Assembly: GCF_002149965.1 (NCBI RefSeq)
Contig: NZ_MSQB01000022.1
Span: forward strand, 1-64,000
Direction of reading: 5' to 3'
DNA from: Novosphingobium panipatense
Lineage (GTDB): Bacteria > Pseudomonadota > Alphaproteobacteria > Sphingomonadales > Sphingomonadaceae
DNA: 64,000 nucleotides
Shown here in pieces: positions 8,671-17,408 of the stretch. The translations under genes were made by a program, and so were the position numbers. The notes beneath the pieces were generated by a model, which searched no databases, had not been told where the DNA came from, and saw nothing but the letters and a program-made list of their open reading frames with translations. How positions within the stretch are numbered: position 1 is the stretch's first letter; each line of letters opens with the position of its first letter.

Positions 8671-9741
8671 ATGAGCGTCGACTTATCCGCCAACGCGGGC
8701 ACGAGCCCCGTTCGCGAGGGCTATCGTTTCGACGAGGCGCGGCTGGCGGCGTGGATGGAAGGCCATGTCGCGGACTTTGCAGGGCCGATCAGGGTCGCGC
8801 AGTTCAAGGGCGGGCAGTCCAACCCGACCTACCGGCTGGATACGCCGGGGCGCTCATACGTGCTGCGCCGTAAGCCGCCGGGGCCGGTGCTGAAGGGCGC
8901 CCATGCCGTGGAGCGTGAAGCACGGGTGCTGGGCGCGCTCGGCAAGGCAAACTTTCCCGTCGCCCGGGTCTACGGCCTTTGCACCGATGATAGCGTCATC
9001 GGCAGCTGGTTCTATGTCATGGACATGGTCGAGGGGCGGATATTCTGGGATGCGACCTTTCCCGATGTCGGGCGGGACGAGCGCGCGACGTATTTCGATG
9101 CGATGAACCGCACCATTGCCGCGCTCCACAGGTTTCAGCCAGAGGCGCTCGGTCTCGGTGACTATGGCCGCCCCGGCAACTACTTCGAGCGGCAGATCGC
9201 GCGCTGGTCGAAGCAGTATCTGGAGGACGAGGCGGCAGGGCGGGATCCTGGCATGGACCGGTTGATCGAATGGCTTCCCACCGCCATCCCGGCGGGGGAC
9301 GAGACCCGGCTCGTCCATGGCGATTTCCGGTGCGACAATATGATCTTCCACCCGCACGAACCGCGCATCCTGGCGGTGCTGGACTGGGAATTGTCCACTT
9401 TGGGCCATCCGCTGGCCGACTTCGCCTATCACGCGATGATGTTCCGCATGCCGCCCGATATCGTGGCGGGACTCGGCGGGGCGGATCTGCAGGCTCTCGG
9501 CATCCCGGACGAGCATGCCTATCGCGACACCTATTGCCGCCATGCCGGACGTCCGCCCATTTCGGAGGCCGATTATGCTTTCTGCATCGCCTTCAATTTC
9601 TTCCGGCTGGCAGCGATCTTCCACGGCATCAAGGGGCGTGTGATCCGGGGCAATGCGGCCTCCGCACATGCCAGGGAGCGGGCGGCAAGCCTTCCGCGCC
9701 TGATCGCGCTAGCCGTCGAGAGCATGGAGCTTTGCCGCTAG
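8671..9741 (+). CDS. APH-fold phosphotransferase family protein (ACAD10-like)
   Basis: This 356-residue cytoplasmic protein has the aminoglycoside-phosphotransferase/choline-kinase fold. Visible motifs are the ATP-binding region SYVLRRKPPG, the Brenner motif VHGDFRCDN and the metal-binding DWELSTLGHPLADFAYH. The sequence is closest in style to the kinase-like proteins that accompany acyl-CoA dehydrogenases in fatty-acid or hydroxy-acid degradation; no acyl-CoA dehydrogenase lies alongside here. An in-frame upstream extension overlaps the previous terminator. I therefore chose ATG 8671, which has GGAGAAGGAG about 6 bases upstream. Substrate unknown; aminoglycoside resistance is not implied. 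Confidence 0.85.
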   Translation: MSVDLSANAGTSPVREGYRFDEARLAAWMEGHVADFAGPIRVAQFKGGQSNPTYRLDTPGRSYVLRRKPPGPVLKGAHAVEREARVLGALGKANFPVARVYGLCTDDSVIGSWFYVMDMVEGRIFWDATFPDVGRDERATYFDAMNRTIAALHRFQPEALGLGDYGRPGNYFERQIARWSKQYLEDEAAGRDPGMDRLIEWLPTAIPAGDETRLVHGDFRCDNMIFHPHEPRILAVLDWELSTLGHPLADFAYHAMMFRMPPDIVAGLGGADLQALGIPDEHAYRDTYCRHAGRPPISEADYAFCIAFNFFRLAAIFHGIKGRVIRGNAASAHARERAASLPRLIALAVESMELCR

Positions 9742-9985
9742 GAATTGCCCATAACGGGCATGTTGGCAGCAGTCCTTTCCCGGACTGAAATAAGGATATT
9801 CGCGGGTCCGGGAATGATGAACCGATAATGGAACTGAATCGGTGCAAAATTAGAACCATTCTGACATGCAATATATCCGGGATCCCTATGGCCTCGAAGG
9901 CATTTATTGCAGATAATCCAATCTTCAATGGCCGCATCGAAGTCATGAGCGAAAGTGCAGATACTGATCAGCACTGAGGGGATTG

Positions 9986-10558
9986 ATGGCTATGAATTTG
10001 ATTAACACAAATCGCGTGTTTCGTTCTTTCGCGGCGATGGCCATGCTGGCAGCGGTACTTCCCGTATCGCCTGCCCAGGCCGCCACGCAGGGCTCCGTGG
10101 GCGCCACGTCCACGGGCACGATAACGATCAACGCCACCATTGCCGGGCTGGTCCAGATATCCAACCTGACCGACCTGACGTTCAGCGCGCTGACGGGCTC
10201 TGCCGACGCGCAGCAGACCGAAAACGTCTGCGTCTGGAGCAATACCTCCAGCAAGAGCTATACGATCAGGGCAACCGGCAGCGGCACCGCCAGCGCCTTC
10301 ACGCTGGCCAGCGGCACCAATGCGCCCGTGCCCTATACGGTGGCCTGGGCCAATTCCACCGCCGCCACGACCGGTACGGGCTTGACAACGAACGTCGCCT
10401 CGGCGGCCTTCACCAGCGCCGCGGTCACACCGCTCTGCGCGGCGGGCGCGAACCCGTCCGCCAAGCTGTTCGTAACGATCCTTGCCGCCGATCAGAACAC
10501 GATGATCGCCAATGCGGCCTATACCGGCGTTCTGACCTTGTTGGTCACGCCGCAGTAA
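9986..10558 (+). CDS. Pilin-like secreted protein (spore coat U/CS1-type subunit)
   Basis: This protein of about 190 residues has a clear signal peptide (cleavage after PAQA). The mature part is a small Thr/Ser/Ala-rich beta protein with two cysteines (NVCVW, PLCAAG) likely to form a disulfide, ending in YTGVLTLLVTPQ. It resembles subunits of Csu-type or alternate chaperone-usher pili and precedes an usher and a chaperone, which supports the role. A GAGGGG ribosome site (9976-9981) serves either ATG 9986 or ATG 9992. A small hairpin (CCCGGA/TCCGGG, 10590-10606) after the stop could stabilise this mRNA segment or limit read-through. Assignment to a specific pilin family is tentative. Confidence 0.7.
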   Translation: MAMNLINTNRVFRSFAAMAMLAAVLPVSPAQAATQGSVGATSTGTITINATIAGLVQISNLTDLTFSALTGSADAQQTENVCVWSNTSSKSYTIRATGSGTASAFTLASGTNAPVPYTVAWANSTAATTGTGLTTNVASAAFTSAAVTPLCAAGANPSAKLFVTILAADQNTMIANAAYTGVLTLLVTPQ

Positions 10559-10646
10559 GTCCGTTTTCCAGGGGCTGCCGTTCCGGGAGCCCGGAGGGTT
10601 TCCGGGGGCGGATGGCCGGTCCGTCCTCCTAGCTAAGGACCTATGC

Positions 10647-11141
10647 ATGGTTCCGTGGAAGGGGCAGGTAACGGGCAGGGCCCTGGCGATAGCCGGCCTG
10701 CTCTTGCCGGCTGCCCCGGCAAGCGCACAGCAGTTTCAGATCACCCAGCTTACCGATGTTTCTTTCGGCACCATTTCCTCGGTAGCGACCAACCGCAGCG
10801 CCTCGCAGACCGTTTGTGTCTACGCCAGCCTGGGGCGATATTCGATCACCGCACGCGGATCGGGCGCAAGCAATGCTTTCACGCTCGGCAATACCGCCAA
10901 TAGCGCCCAGCAGCTTGCCTACACGGTGCAATGGGCTTTCACCGGCAACCAGACGACGGGCACGCAGTTGACGGCGGGACAGGCGCTGAGTTCCCCGAAC
11001 TCGATCAATATCCTCTGTTCGCTGGGCGGATTGCTGGCCAGCAGCGCCAGCCTGATCGTAACTTTGCCTTCCGCCAATCTGAGCGCCGCGCAAGCGGGAA
11101 GCTATACCGGAATTCTCACGCTCATGGTGGCGCCGATCTGA
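10647..11141 (+). CDS. Second pilin-like subunit
   Basis: This 164-residue protein has a signal peptide (cleavage after ASAQQ) and the same layout as the gene before it: QLTDVSFGTISS near the N-terminus, cysteines in VCVYAS and ILCSLGG, and a terminal YTGILTLMVAPI matching the first pilin's YTGVLTLLV. It is therefore a diverged paralogue and likely a minor or tip subunit of the same fibre. ATG 10647 follows AAGGAC by 6 bases. The usher gene begins 9 bases after its stop, so the genes are co-transcribed. Confidence 0.7.
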   Translation: MVPWKGQVTGRALAIAGLLLPAAPASAQQFQITQLTDVSFGTISSVATNRSASQTVCVYASLGRYSITARGSGASNAFTLGNTANSAQQLAYTVQWAFTGNQTTGTQLTAGQALSSPNSINILCSLGGLLASSASLIVTLPSANLSAAQAGSYTGILTLMVAPI

Positions 11142-11150
11142 TCGGCAGGC

Positions 11151-13667
11151 ATGGTGCGGGCATACTTAATCGTTGCGGTGGGCAGCATGGCGATGGCGGG
11201 AGGCGTCGCGGAACCGGCGAAAGCCGAGGCGCCGCGACGGGCCGGAACGGCGCCGCCGATCAAGGTTTCCGCCCCGCCCGGTTTCGAGGATCTCACCGGG
11301 CCGCAGCAGGTGGTGCTGGACGTCTACATGGGCGGCGTCCGTATCGGCGAGGCGGCGGCCGTGGTGCGACCGGGGCATTTCCGCTTCGTCGATGCGCAGG
11401 CATTGGTGGAAAGCCTGCCAGACATCAGCGACCGGCCCCGGCTGACGGCCGCACTGGGGGCGCCCGATCTCGATCCCCACCCGGAAGCGGTCTGTCTGGG
11501 CGAGGGGCAGGATTCCTGCCCCCGGCCCAAACCGGACGTCGTGGCGATCGTGTACGATCCGGCGCGCTACCGCGTCGATATTCTCGTCGCGCCGCGATTT
11601 CTCACGCTCAAGGCGGCGGTGCGCATGCAGAACCTGCCGCCGCCTGCCGAGACACCGGCGCTGATAAATTTTCTGACCGGAACGATATCGGGCTCGCGCG
11701 GTGAACCGACCCAGTACTTCGTGCAGGATACGGCGCTGATCGGGATCGGCACTGGCCGGATCCGGGGCACGTTCCAGCAGGCGAGCTATTCCGGCTTCCA
11801 GACCGACACCCTTGCCGGAGAACTCGACCGGCCGGGCCTGCGTTACCGGGCCGGGGCGTTCTGGATTCCAGGCAATGTCCTGCTGGACCGGGTGAAGATG
11901 GTGGGCATGGGCCTTTCCACCCAGTTCAGCACCCGGCTCGACCGGGACCAGCTTACCGGCAGCCCGCTGATCGTCTTTCTCGAACAGCGGGCGCGGGTCG
12001 ATATTCTGGTGAACGGCAATATCATGTCCTCGCTGATGTACGAGGCGGGCAATCAGGCATTGGATACGTCCGCGCTGCCGGATGGATCCTACACGGTGAT
12101 CCTGCGCATCATCCCCGCTGCCGGGGCCGCACGCGAGGAACAGCGCTTCTTTTCACGCAGCGCCACCCTGCCGATGGCGGGGCATGACAGCTTCTTCCTC
12201 TATGCCGGGGCGCTCGTGCGCAACAACCAGGGACTCATCGGGGACGTGACGAACACGCCGCTATTCCAGGGAAGCTGGGCGCGGCGGATCAGCACGGGGC
12301 TTGCCGTCAATCTGGGCCTGATCGGCACGGATACCCGGCAATGGGCCTCTGCCGGGGCGACCGTGCTCAAGGGAGACTGGCAGCTGGATGGCTCGGTTCA
12401 CGTTTCGAACAAGGGCGGCCTCGGCATCTACGGCCACCTTTCCCGCTCGGGCACCGGGCGCCTGACTTTCGACCTCGACGGGCGGCGCGTTTCGAACCCG
12501 GGCGGCGGTCCCTTGTTCGCGACGACCGAGATCGTGCTTCCCGCTTCGGGCGGTCTGGAATATCGGCCCTATTCGGGGGGCTATACCCAGCTTAGCGGCG
12601 CGATCGGCTATCGCATCGGTGAGGGGCGCCTGTCGCTGGTGGGGACCTATCGGCGGCAGGAAGGCAGCCGCGACTATTCCGTGGGGCCTGCCCTCTACAT
12701 GCCGGTGGTGCGCTGGCGCAGAGCCATGCTGGACCTCAACGCGACGTACACGAAGACGAGCCTCGGTACGCAGGCCTATGTGGGCCTGAGCCTTATCGTC
12801 ACCCGGCCCCGCACGACATATACCGCGACCGGTGCCGGGCAGTTCGGTCCCGGCCGGGGCTTCGAGGACGGTCTTCAGGGCGGCATCAACGTCTCGCGCC
12901 GGTTCGACGACGTTTCGGGCGCGCAAGTGCAGGCCGATGGCGGCGTACAGCACGCCAACGGCATCACTTACGCCCAGGCGCAGCTTCAGGCGCGCAGCGA
13001 TGTGGGCGGCGGCAATGTCAACTTCGTGCAACCATTCGATAGCGGCGACTTCCAGTACGGCGCCTCCCTGAACACGGCGCTGGTGGTGGGGCAGGGCGGG
13101 CTGCGTTTCAACGAGGGACGCAATGGCGACGCCATGATCGTTGTCCACGTCGATTCCGCTATCCCGGACGCGGCGTTCGAGGTGCTGGTGGACAACCGGC
13201 CGATGGGCATGGCCAATGGCGGCGAAGATCTGACGGTGACCCTGCCGTCCTACCGGGCCTATGACGTGCGCGTCCGCGCCAGGGGCGGCGCGCTCAGCGA
13301 CTACGACGCGAAGTCGCGGCAGGTCACACTCTATCCCGGAAGCGTCGTGCGCCTGGCCTGGAATGCGCGGCCGGTGACGGCGGTGTTTGGCCGCCTCGTG
13401 CAACCGGGCGGTGCGCCGATCGCGAAAGCGGACATCAGCGCGGGCGGCGATCTGGCCCAGAGCGACGAACGGGGCAATTTCCTGATCCAGACCAGTCGGG
13501 GCGCCACGCTCGTCGTGAGGATGCGCGGCGGATCGGTCTGCAAGGTCGGTCTCGACGCGATCCAGCCCATCGACGGCTATGCCGCCGTGGGCGACCTCCT
13601 GTGCCAGCCGACGATCGCATCGGCCGACGATCCTTCCCAGCAACCGCAAACCGAGGTGAACCCATGA
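11151..13667 (+). CDS. Fimbrial outer-membrane usher protein
   Basis: This 838-residue usher has a signal peptide (residues about 1-25), an N-terminal periplasmic chaperone-binding domain, a long beta-barrel with repeated aromatic/Gly strands, a plug-like segment (TVILRIIPAAGAAREEQRFF) and C-terminal beta domains including VFGRLVQPGGAPIAKADI. The family secretes and assembles pilins delivered by the periplasmic chaperone, forming the pilus base in the outer membrane. The last bases overlap the chaperone start (ATGA), indicating translational coupling. The sequence looks like the CS1/alternate-usher branch, but the subfamily call is uncertain. Confidence 0.85.
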   Translation: MVRAYLIVAVGSMAMAGGVAEPAKAEAPRRAGTAPPIKVSAPPGFEDLTGPQQVVLDVYMGGVRIGEAAAVVRPGHFRFVDAQALVESLPDISDRPRLTAALGAPDLDPHPEAVCLGEGQDSCPRPKPDVVAIVYDPARYRVDILVAPRFLTLKAAVRMQNLPPPAETPALINFLTGTISGSRGEPTQYFVQDTALIGIGTGRIRGTFQQASYSGFQTDTLAGELDRPGLRYRAGAFWIPGNVLLDRVKMVGMGLSTQFSTRLDRDQLTGSPLIVFLEQRARVDILVNGNIMSSLMYEAGNQALDTSALPDGSYTVILRIIPAAGAAREEQRFFSRSATLPMAGHDSFFLYAGALVRNNQGLIGDVTNTPLFQGSWARRISTGLAVNLGLIGTDTRQWASAGATVLKGDWQLDGSVHVSNKGGLGIYGHLSRSGTGRLTFDLDGRRVSNPGGGPLFATTEIVLPASGGLEYRPYSGGYTQLSGAIGYRIGEGRLSLVGTYRRQEGSRDYSVGPALYMPVVRWRRAMLDLNATYTKTSLGTQAYVGLSLIVTRPRTTYTATGAGQFGPGRGFEDGLQGGINVSRRFDDVSGAQVQADGGVQHANGITYAQAQLQARSDVGGGNVNFVQPFDSGDFQYGASLNTALVVGQGGLRFNEGRNGDAMIVVHVDSAIPDAAFEVLVDNRPMGMANGGEDLTVTLPSYRAYDVRVRARGGALSDYDAKSRQVTLYPGSVVRLAWNARPVTAVFGRLVQPGGAPIAKADISAGGDLAQSDERGNFLIQTSRGATLVVRMRGGSVCKVGLDAIQPIDGYAAVGDLLCQPTIASADDPSQQPQTEVNP

Positions 13668-14380
13668 AGATGCCTGCTTCCATCCGGTCGCGATCCGGCG
13701 CGCTGCGCGTGGCCGCGATATGCGGGGCGCTCGCCGTTTTGGGGGCGTCTCCGGCACGGGCCGGGATCGCCCTCAGCAAGGTCATCGTCGACATGCCCGC
13801 CGATGCGCCCCCGCGCGACGACATCGAAGTCAGCAACGATACGCAGGAGCGCCAATATGTGGTCGCGGAACCGGCCATGATCAGGGCGCCGGGCACGCCG
13901 CAGGAGGCCCGCGTCGATTCGTCGGACCCTGCGGTGACGGGCCTGCTCGTCACCCCGCAGAAAATGGTGCTGGAGCCGGGCGAGCGCAAGCTGGTGCGCG
14001 TGGCCCTGATCGCCCCGCGCGGGAGCGACGAGCGGGTCTACCGGCTCGCGATAAAGCCGGTGGCAGGCTCGCTGTCGGCCGAGCAGACGGCGCTGAAAGT
14101 GTTCATCGGCTATGACGTTCTCGTCATCGCCCGTCCTGCGGCCGTCACCGGGAAAGTGACGGCTACCCGCAGCGGCGGCGCGATCACTTTCCACAACGGC
14201 TCGAACACCAGCGTCGAGATGTCGGATGGGCGCCAGTGCGATGCCAACCGGAAGGGGTGCCAGTCACTTCCCGCAACGCGTCTCTATGCGGGGGCGGACT
14301 GGAAGGTCCCGATCAAATACGCCACGCCGGTGCAATACAAGGTGCAGACCGGAAAAGCGTCGCGGAACGAGGCCTTCTAG
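13664..14380 (+). CDS. Periplasmic pilus-assembly chaperone
   Basis: This 238-residue protein has a signal peptide (cleavage after PARAG). Two immunoglobulin-like domains follow: the first with VVAEPAMIRAPG and LVTPQKMVLEPGERKLVRVALI (the G1-strand-type motif of PapD-like chaperones), the second ending in PVQYKVQT. It would bind unfolded pilins and carry them to the usher encoded just upstream. I chose ATG 13664 because it overlaps the usher stop in ATGA; an in-frame upstream extension would run through usher codons and lacks a signal peptide. The stop codon shares CTAG with the convergent gene that follows. Confidence 0.85.
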   Translation: MKMPASIRSRSGALRVAAICGALAVLGASPARAGIALSKVIVDMPADAPPRDDIEVSNDTQERQYVVAEPAMIRAPGTPQEARVDSSDPAVTGLLVTPQKMVLEPGERKLVRVALIAPRGSDERVYRLAIKPVAGSLSAEQTALKVFIGYDVLVIARPAAVTGKVTATRSGGAITFHNGSNTSVEMSDGRQCDANRKGCQSLPATRLYAGADWKVPIKYATPVQYKVQTGKASRNEAF

Positions 14381-14778
14381 GCGCTCGTCTCAGCGCCGCG
14401 ATGGTAGCCTTGGCCCGATTCCGCGTCTCTGACGTCGTAGGTGAACCAGGCGTTTTCGGCATGATCGTACAATTGCACGATATGGTCGGTCACCTGGAGG
14501 TTGTAGGCGCTGGCGGTGCTCCGGTCGTGACCATGGGCCTTGGTGCCGTCGATCTGCATCGAGATGAAGGCCTGGTTTCCCGCATCGTAGATTTCGGGAA
14601 GCGTGCCCGCGAACTTCACCGCGCGCTCTCCGTCGTATCCCTGCAACTGCTCGCCCCGGCTTTCCGCAGCGATCTTCAGGTCCCGCCGGATGGAATGGTC
14701 GAAGATTCCGGCCACTTTCCTGCCGGTGATGAGGGCATGGGCGGCAGCAGCCACCACGGCGCGCGTATGAGCAAACAT
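14377..14778 (-). CDS. Hypothetical protein, 133 aa
   Basis: I do not recognise this protein. It begins MFAHTRAVVAAAAHALITGR and contains VAGIFDHSIRRDLKIAAESR, then a C-terminal half with MQIDGTKAHGHDR and YDHAENAWFTYDVRD. Codon use and composition look genuine. It has no signal peptide or membrane segment and no cysteines. The start at 14778 is chosen because the longer in-frame extension runs through the neighbouring divergent gene. It is divergent from the 111-residue gene at 14936 (157 bp between starts), and its stop overlaps the pilus chaperone stop in a shared CTAG. Confidence 0.6.
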   Translation of the reverse strand: MFAHTRAVVAAAAHALITGRKVAGIFDHSIRRDLKIAAESRGEQLQGYDGERAVKFAGTLPEIYDAGNQAFISMQIDGTKAHGHDRSTASAYNLQVTDHIVQLYDHAENAWFTYDVRDAESGQGYHRGAETSA

Positions 14779-14935
14779 GCCCCTACTTGGCACCGGGACG
14801 GCCCGAAAAGCAAGGCGCACCTTTTGGGGTCGCCCAGCGGTCGCAATCGGATCCCGGACAGGCCCCGAGGTCCCAATCGGCTCCTCCCTTACTCCAATAG
14901 CCCAATTGCAACCTTGCCGAGAGGCCCGCATTCTT

Positions 14936-15271
14936 ATGGAGAAGCGGAGGAGACCGGCTTTGGCAAACGAATGTATAGCGTATCGCGATTCCAAGGGGGG
15001 ACTGCACGGTTCGGCGGAGAAAGCCACGCTTGAAGATCTCGCGGCCGTGCTGGGACGTGTGGGGGACGAGGGCGGCATGACCGCCGGTGTCGCCAGGATG
15101 ATTTTCGACAAGCGGGCAGAGATCGAGCGGGTCTTCGCCGAGCATGACGCCATCATGGCCTCGGCGGCAGGACGCCGGATCGACGAGGAGCCGGGCAGGG
15201 AGCCGACCCTGATCGTGACGCCCGCCGCCAACGGTACGGGTTCCCTATCCAACGGCCGTGTCGTGAACTGA
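14936..15271 (+). CDS. Hypothetical protein, 111 aa
   Basis: This is a small, charged, probably cytoplasmic protein with no family I recognise. It starts MEKRRRPALANECIAYRDSK, has a helical centre (AGVARMIFDKRAEIERVFAEHD) and a low-complexity tail. ATG 14936 is the most plausible start, since the upstream in-frame extension overlaps the divergent neighbour. An inverted repeat lies between its stop and the convergent phosphodiesterase gene. Confidence 0.55.
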   Translation: MEKRRRPALANECIAYRDSKGGLHGSAEKATLEDLAAVLGRVGDEGGMTAGVARMIFDKRAEIERVFAEHDAIMASAAGRRIDEEPGREPTLIVTPAANGTGSLSNGRVVN

Positions 15272-15279
15272 AGGTCTTT

Positions 15280-15321
15280 CCAGTGGACCGCCCCGAGTGG
15301 TCTACCCTGAGCGGTCCACCG
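15280..15321. terminator. Inverted repeat between convergent genes
   Basis: GTGGACCGC (15283-15291) and GCGGTCCAC (15311-15319) pair around a 19-base loop, extended by CC/GG with one mismatch. There is no T-run. The location between convergent stops fits a bidirectional, possibly Rho-assisted, terminator. Confidence 0.45.
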
Positions 15322-15340
15322 GAAATGCCAGCGGTGGCCC

Positions 15341-16504
15341 TCAGGCCATGCCGTCCACCGCGCTGCGGCCGAGGCCGGGATCGTCGGTGAAGAAGGAATC
15401 GACACCCGCCGCGATCAGGCGCCGCATATATGCGATGCAGGCCTTGTCCTGCCGCGCGGCATCGCCGCCCGGTCCGCGAAAATCGGTGGGAAGGAAATAG
15501 TCCTCCGGCCGCACCGTCCAGGCCGATACCAGCAGTCCCGCCGCGTGGGCGTCGCGCACCAGCGACGTGGGCTTGCCGAGCGGGCCGGACTTGCCGGTGG
15601 CATCGCCGAAGGGAATGATCGCCTGAAGCACCGGCGCCACCCAATCGGCATAGGCTTTCATATCCGCGAGACCGGCAGGCGTGAGCATCTGGTTGAAGGT
15701 CAGCGATCCGCCGCTGGCAACGACGTCGGCGGGGCGCATGTCCATCGGCACGGTCAGTTGCAGCAGTTGGAGCCGGGGATAGGCGCCGATGCGGGGGCGC
15801 AGCCACTTGAGATTGGCGACTTCGAAGCTCTGGACGATCACCGGCGCGGTGGCGAGATAGTGGCTGGCCGCGACCCGGTCCAGAAACCGCTGCTCCAGCG
15901 GCAGGCCTATGCCCGCGAAATAGGTGGAATGCTTGATCTCCGGGATCAGGCCGATCGTGCGCCCGCGCGCGGCGGATTCGGCAGCCGCGAAGTCGGCGAT
16001 CTCTTCCAGCGTGAGCAGTTGGAACTGCCCGTCGTAGCGCTTGCTTTCGGGGCGCATGGCGCCGAGCCTCTCGGCGGCGCGCAGGGTCTTGATCTCGGCC
16101 AGGGTGAAGTCCTCGGTGAACCAGCCGGTGATCTTTTCGCCGTCGATCACCTTGGTCGTGCGGCGATCGGCAAACTCCGGGTGGGCAGCGACGTCGGTGG
16201 TATCGGCGATATTGTTTTCATGCCGGGCGATGAGCACGCCGTCCTTGGTCGATACGAGGTCTGGCTCGATGAAATCGGCGCCCTGTTCGATCGCCTTGGC
16301 ATAGGCGGCCAGGGTATGTTCCGGGCGAAGTGCCGAGCAGCCCCTGTGAGCGATGACCAGCGGCTTCTTGCGCGGTTCGTTGCCGTTCGTCGCCGAAAGC
16401 GCGGGCCGCGCATTGCCGAGCATGGCCCCGGAAGCGGCGATACCGGCTCCGGCACGGATCAGTCCGCGCCGCGAGAGAAAGGGGGCGATGGTGGGGTTGG
16501 TCAT
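15341..16504 (-). CDS. Glycerophosphodiester phosphodiesterase family protein, Tat-exported
   Basis: This 387-residue GDPD enzyme has an N-terminal twin-arginine signal (SRRGLIRAGAGIAASG). The catalytic core shows AHRGCSALRPEHTLAAYAKA, then DFIEPDLVSTKDGVLIARHE, which supply the conserved HRG, the metal-binding E-x-D pair and a His. A C-terminal DSFFTDDPGLG segment is also GDPD-typical. The family hydrolyses glycerophosphodiesters such as glycerophosphocholine to glycerol-3-phosphate and the alcohol in the periplasm. ATG 16504 has GAGGGATC upstream. It appears monocistronic. Confidence 0.85.
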   Translation of the reverse strand: MTNPTIAPFLSRRGLIRAGAGIAASGAMLGNARPALSATNGNEPRKKPLVIAHRGCSALRPEHTLAAYAKAIEQGADFIEPDLVSTKDGVLIARHENNIADTTDVAAHPEFADRRTTKVIDGEKITGWFTEDFTLAEIKTLRAAERLGAMRPESKRYDGQFQLLTLEEIADFAAAESAARGRTIGLIPEIKHSTYFAGIGLPLEQRFLDRVAASHYLATAPVIVQSFEVANLKWLRPRIGAYPRLQLLQLTVPMDMRPADVVASGGSLTFNQMLTPAGLADMKAYADWVAPVLQAIIPFGDATGKSGPLGKPTSLVRDAHAAGLLVSAWTVRPEDYFLPTDFRGPGGDAARQDKACIAYMRRLIAAGVDSFFTDDPGLGRSAVDGMA

Positions 16505-16688
16505 GATCCCTCATGGAAACTGGAAATGACGATCGTTCGCAGCGCGGCTAGTCGCAATTCATGACAGGACGGGGTCACAATCCTCACGCAAAACCATCGA
16601 CTTGCCTGGACCGAGCCGAGATCTCCGCTCCGCCCGAGAACCCGTTCGCGATCCGCGCGTTCACTTTTGCGGGGCAGGAGAGCAGGCC

Positions 16689-17408
16689 ATGGAACATCTC
16701 GGTTTTCCCAATGAAAGTGCCGAATATCGCGCCGCGCGCAATGCCTTGCTGGAAGCGGAAATGGCGCTCAGGCGTCAGACCGAGGAAGTCGCCGCCCTGC
16801 GCCGCGCCCTGCCGCCGGGCGGCTTGCTGAAGGAAGACTATCTGTTCCGGCGCGTGGGAGCCTATCAGCGCGAGGAGGAGGTCCGCCTTTCGGAATTGTT
16901 CGAGGGCAAGCCCAGCCTGATCCTCTACAGCTACATGTTCGGGCCGGAGCGTGACGAGCCCTGCGTGGGATGCACGCATCTGCTTGACGGGCTGGACGTC
17001 GCTGCGCGGCATGTCTCGCAGGTCGTGCCGTTTTACGTCGTGGCGCGTTCGCCGCTATCGCGCCTCGTGGGCTGGGCGCGGGAGCGGCGCTGGCCGCATC
17101 TGCGCTTCCTTTCGGCAGAGGGCAATACGTATACCAGCGACTATTTCGGCAACACCGCCGGTGTCACGACCGCCATGCGCGAGGAGCGCGGCTATGAGCC
17201 CGGCAAGGACTGGGACGAGCCGATGATCAACGTGTTCCGCCGCGATGGCGACGGGGTGCGGCATTTCTGGGGCGGCGAACTGGTCTATGCCCCCGAAGAG
17301 CCGGGCGAGCACCACCGCGCGCTCGATGTGCTGGACCCGGTCTGGGGAATGCTGGACCTCCTGCCTGAAGGGCGCGGGGAATTCTTCCCGAAGCTCAGCT
17401 ATCGCTGA
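16689..17408 (+). CDS. DUF899 family thioredoxin-like protein
   Basis: This 239-residue cytoplasmic protein has the features of DUF899: an N-terminal YRAARNALLEAEMALRRQTE helix, a SLILYSYMFGPERDEPC-VGC-THLLDG core with two nearby cysteines, and a C-terminal HFWGGELVYAPEE. The fold is thioredoxin-like and the function is not established. ATG 16689 has a GGAG site upstream. Its 3' end overlaps the convergent symporter gene by 14 bases. Confidence 0.75.
   Translation: MEHLGFPNESAEYRAARNALLEAEMALRRQTEEVAALRRALPPGGLLKEDYLFRRVGAYQREEEVRLSELFEGKPSLILYSYMFGPERDEPCVGCTHLLDGLDVAARHVSQVVPFYVVARSPLSRLVGWARERRWPHLRFLSAEGNTYTSDYFGNTAGVTTAMREERGYEPGKDWDEPMINVFRRDGDGVRHFWGGELVYAPEEPGEHHRALDVLDPVWGMLDLLPEGRGEFFPKLSYR

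Noticed and set aside
8671..9741. Aminoglycoside resistance gene
   Set aside because: The APH fold is present, but the sequence is of the ACAD10-like type and no resistance context exists.
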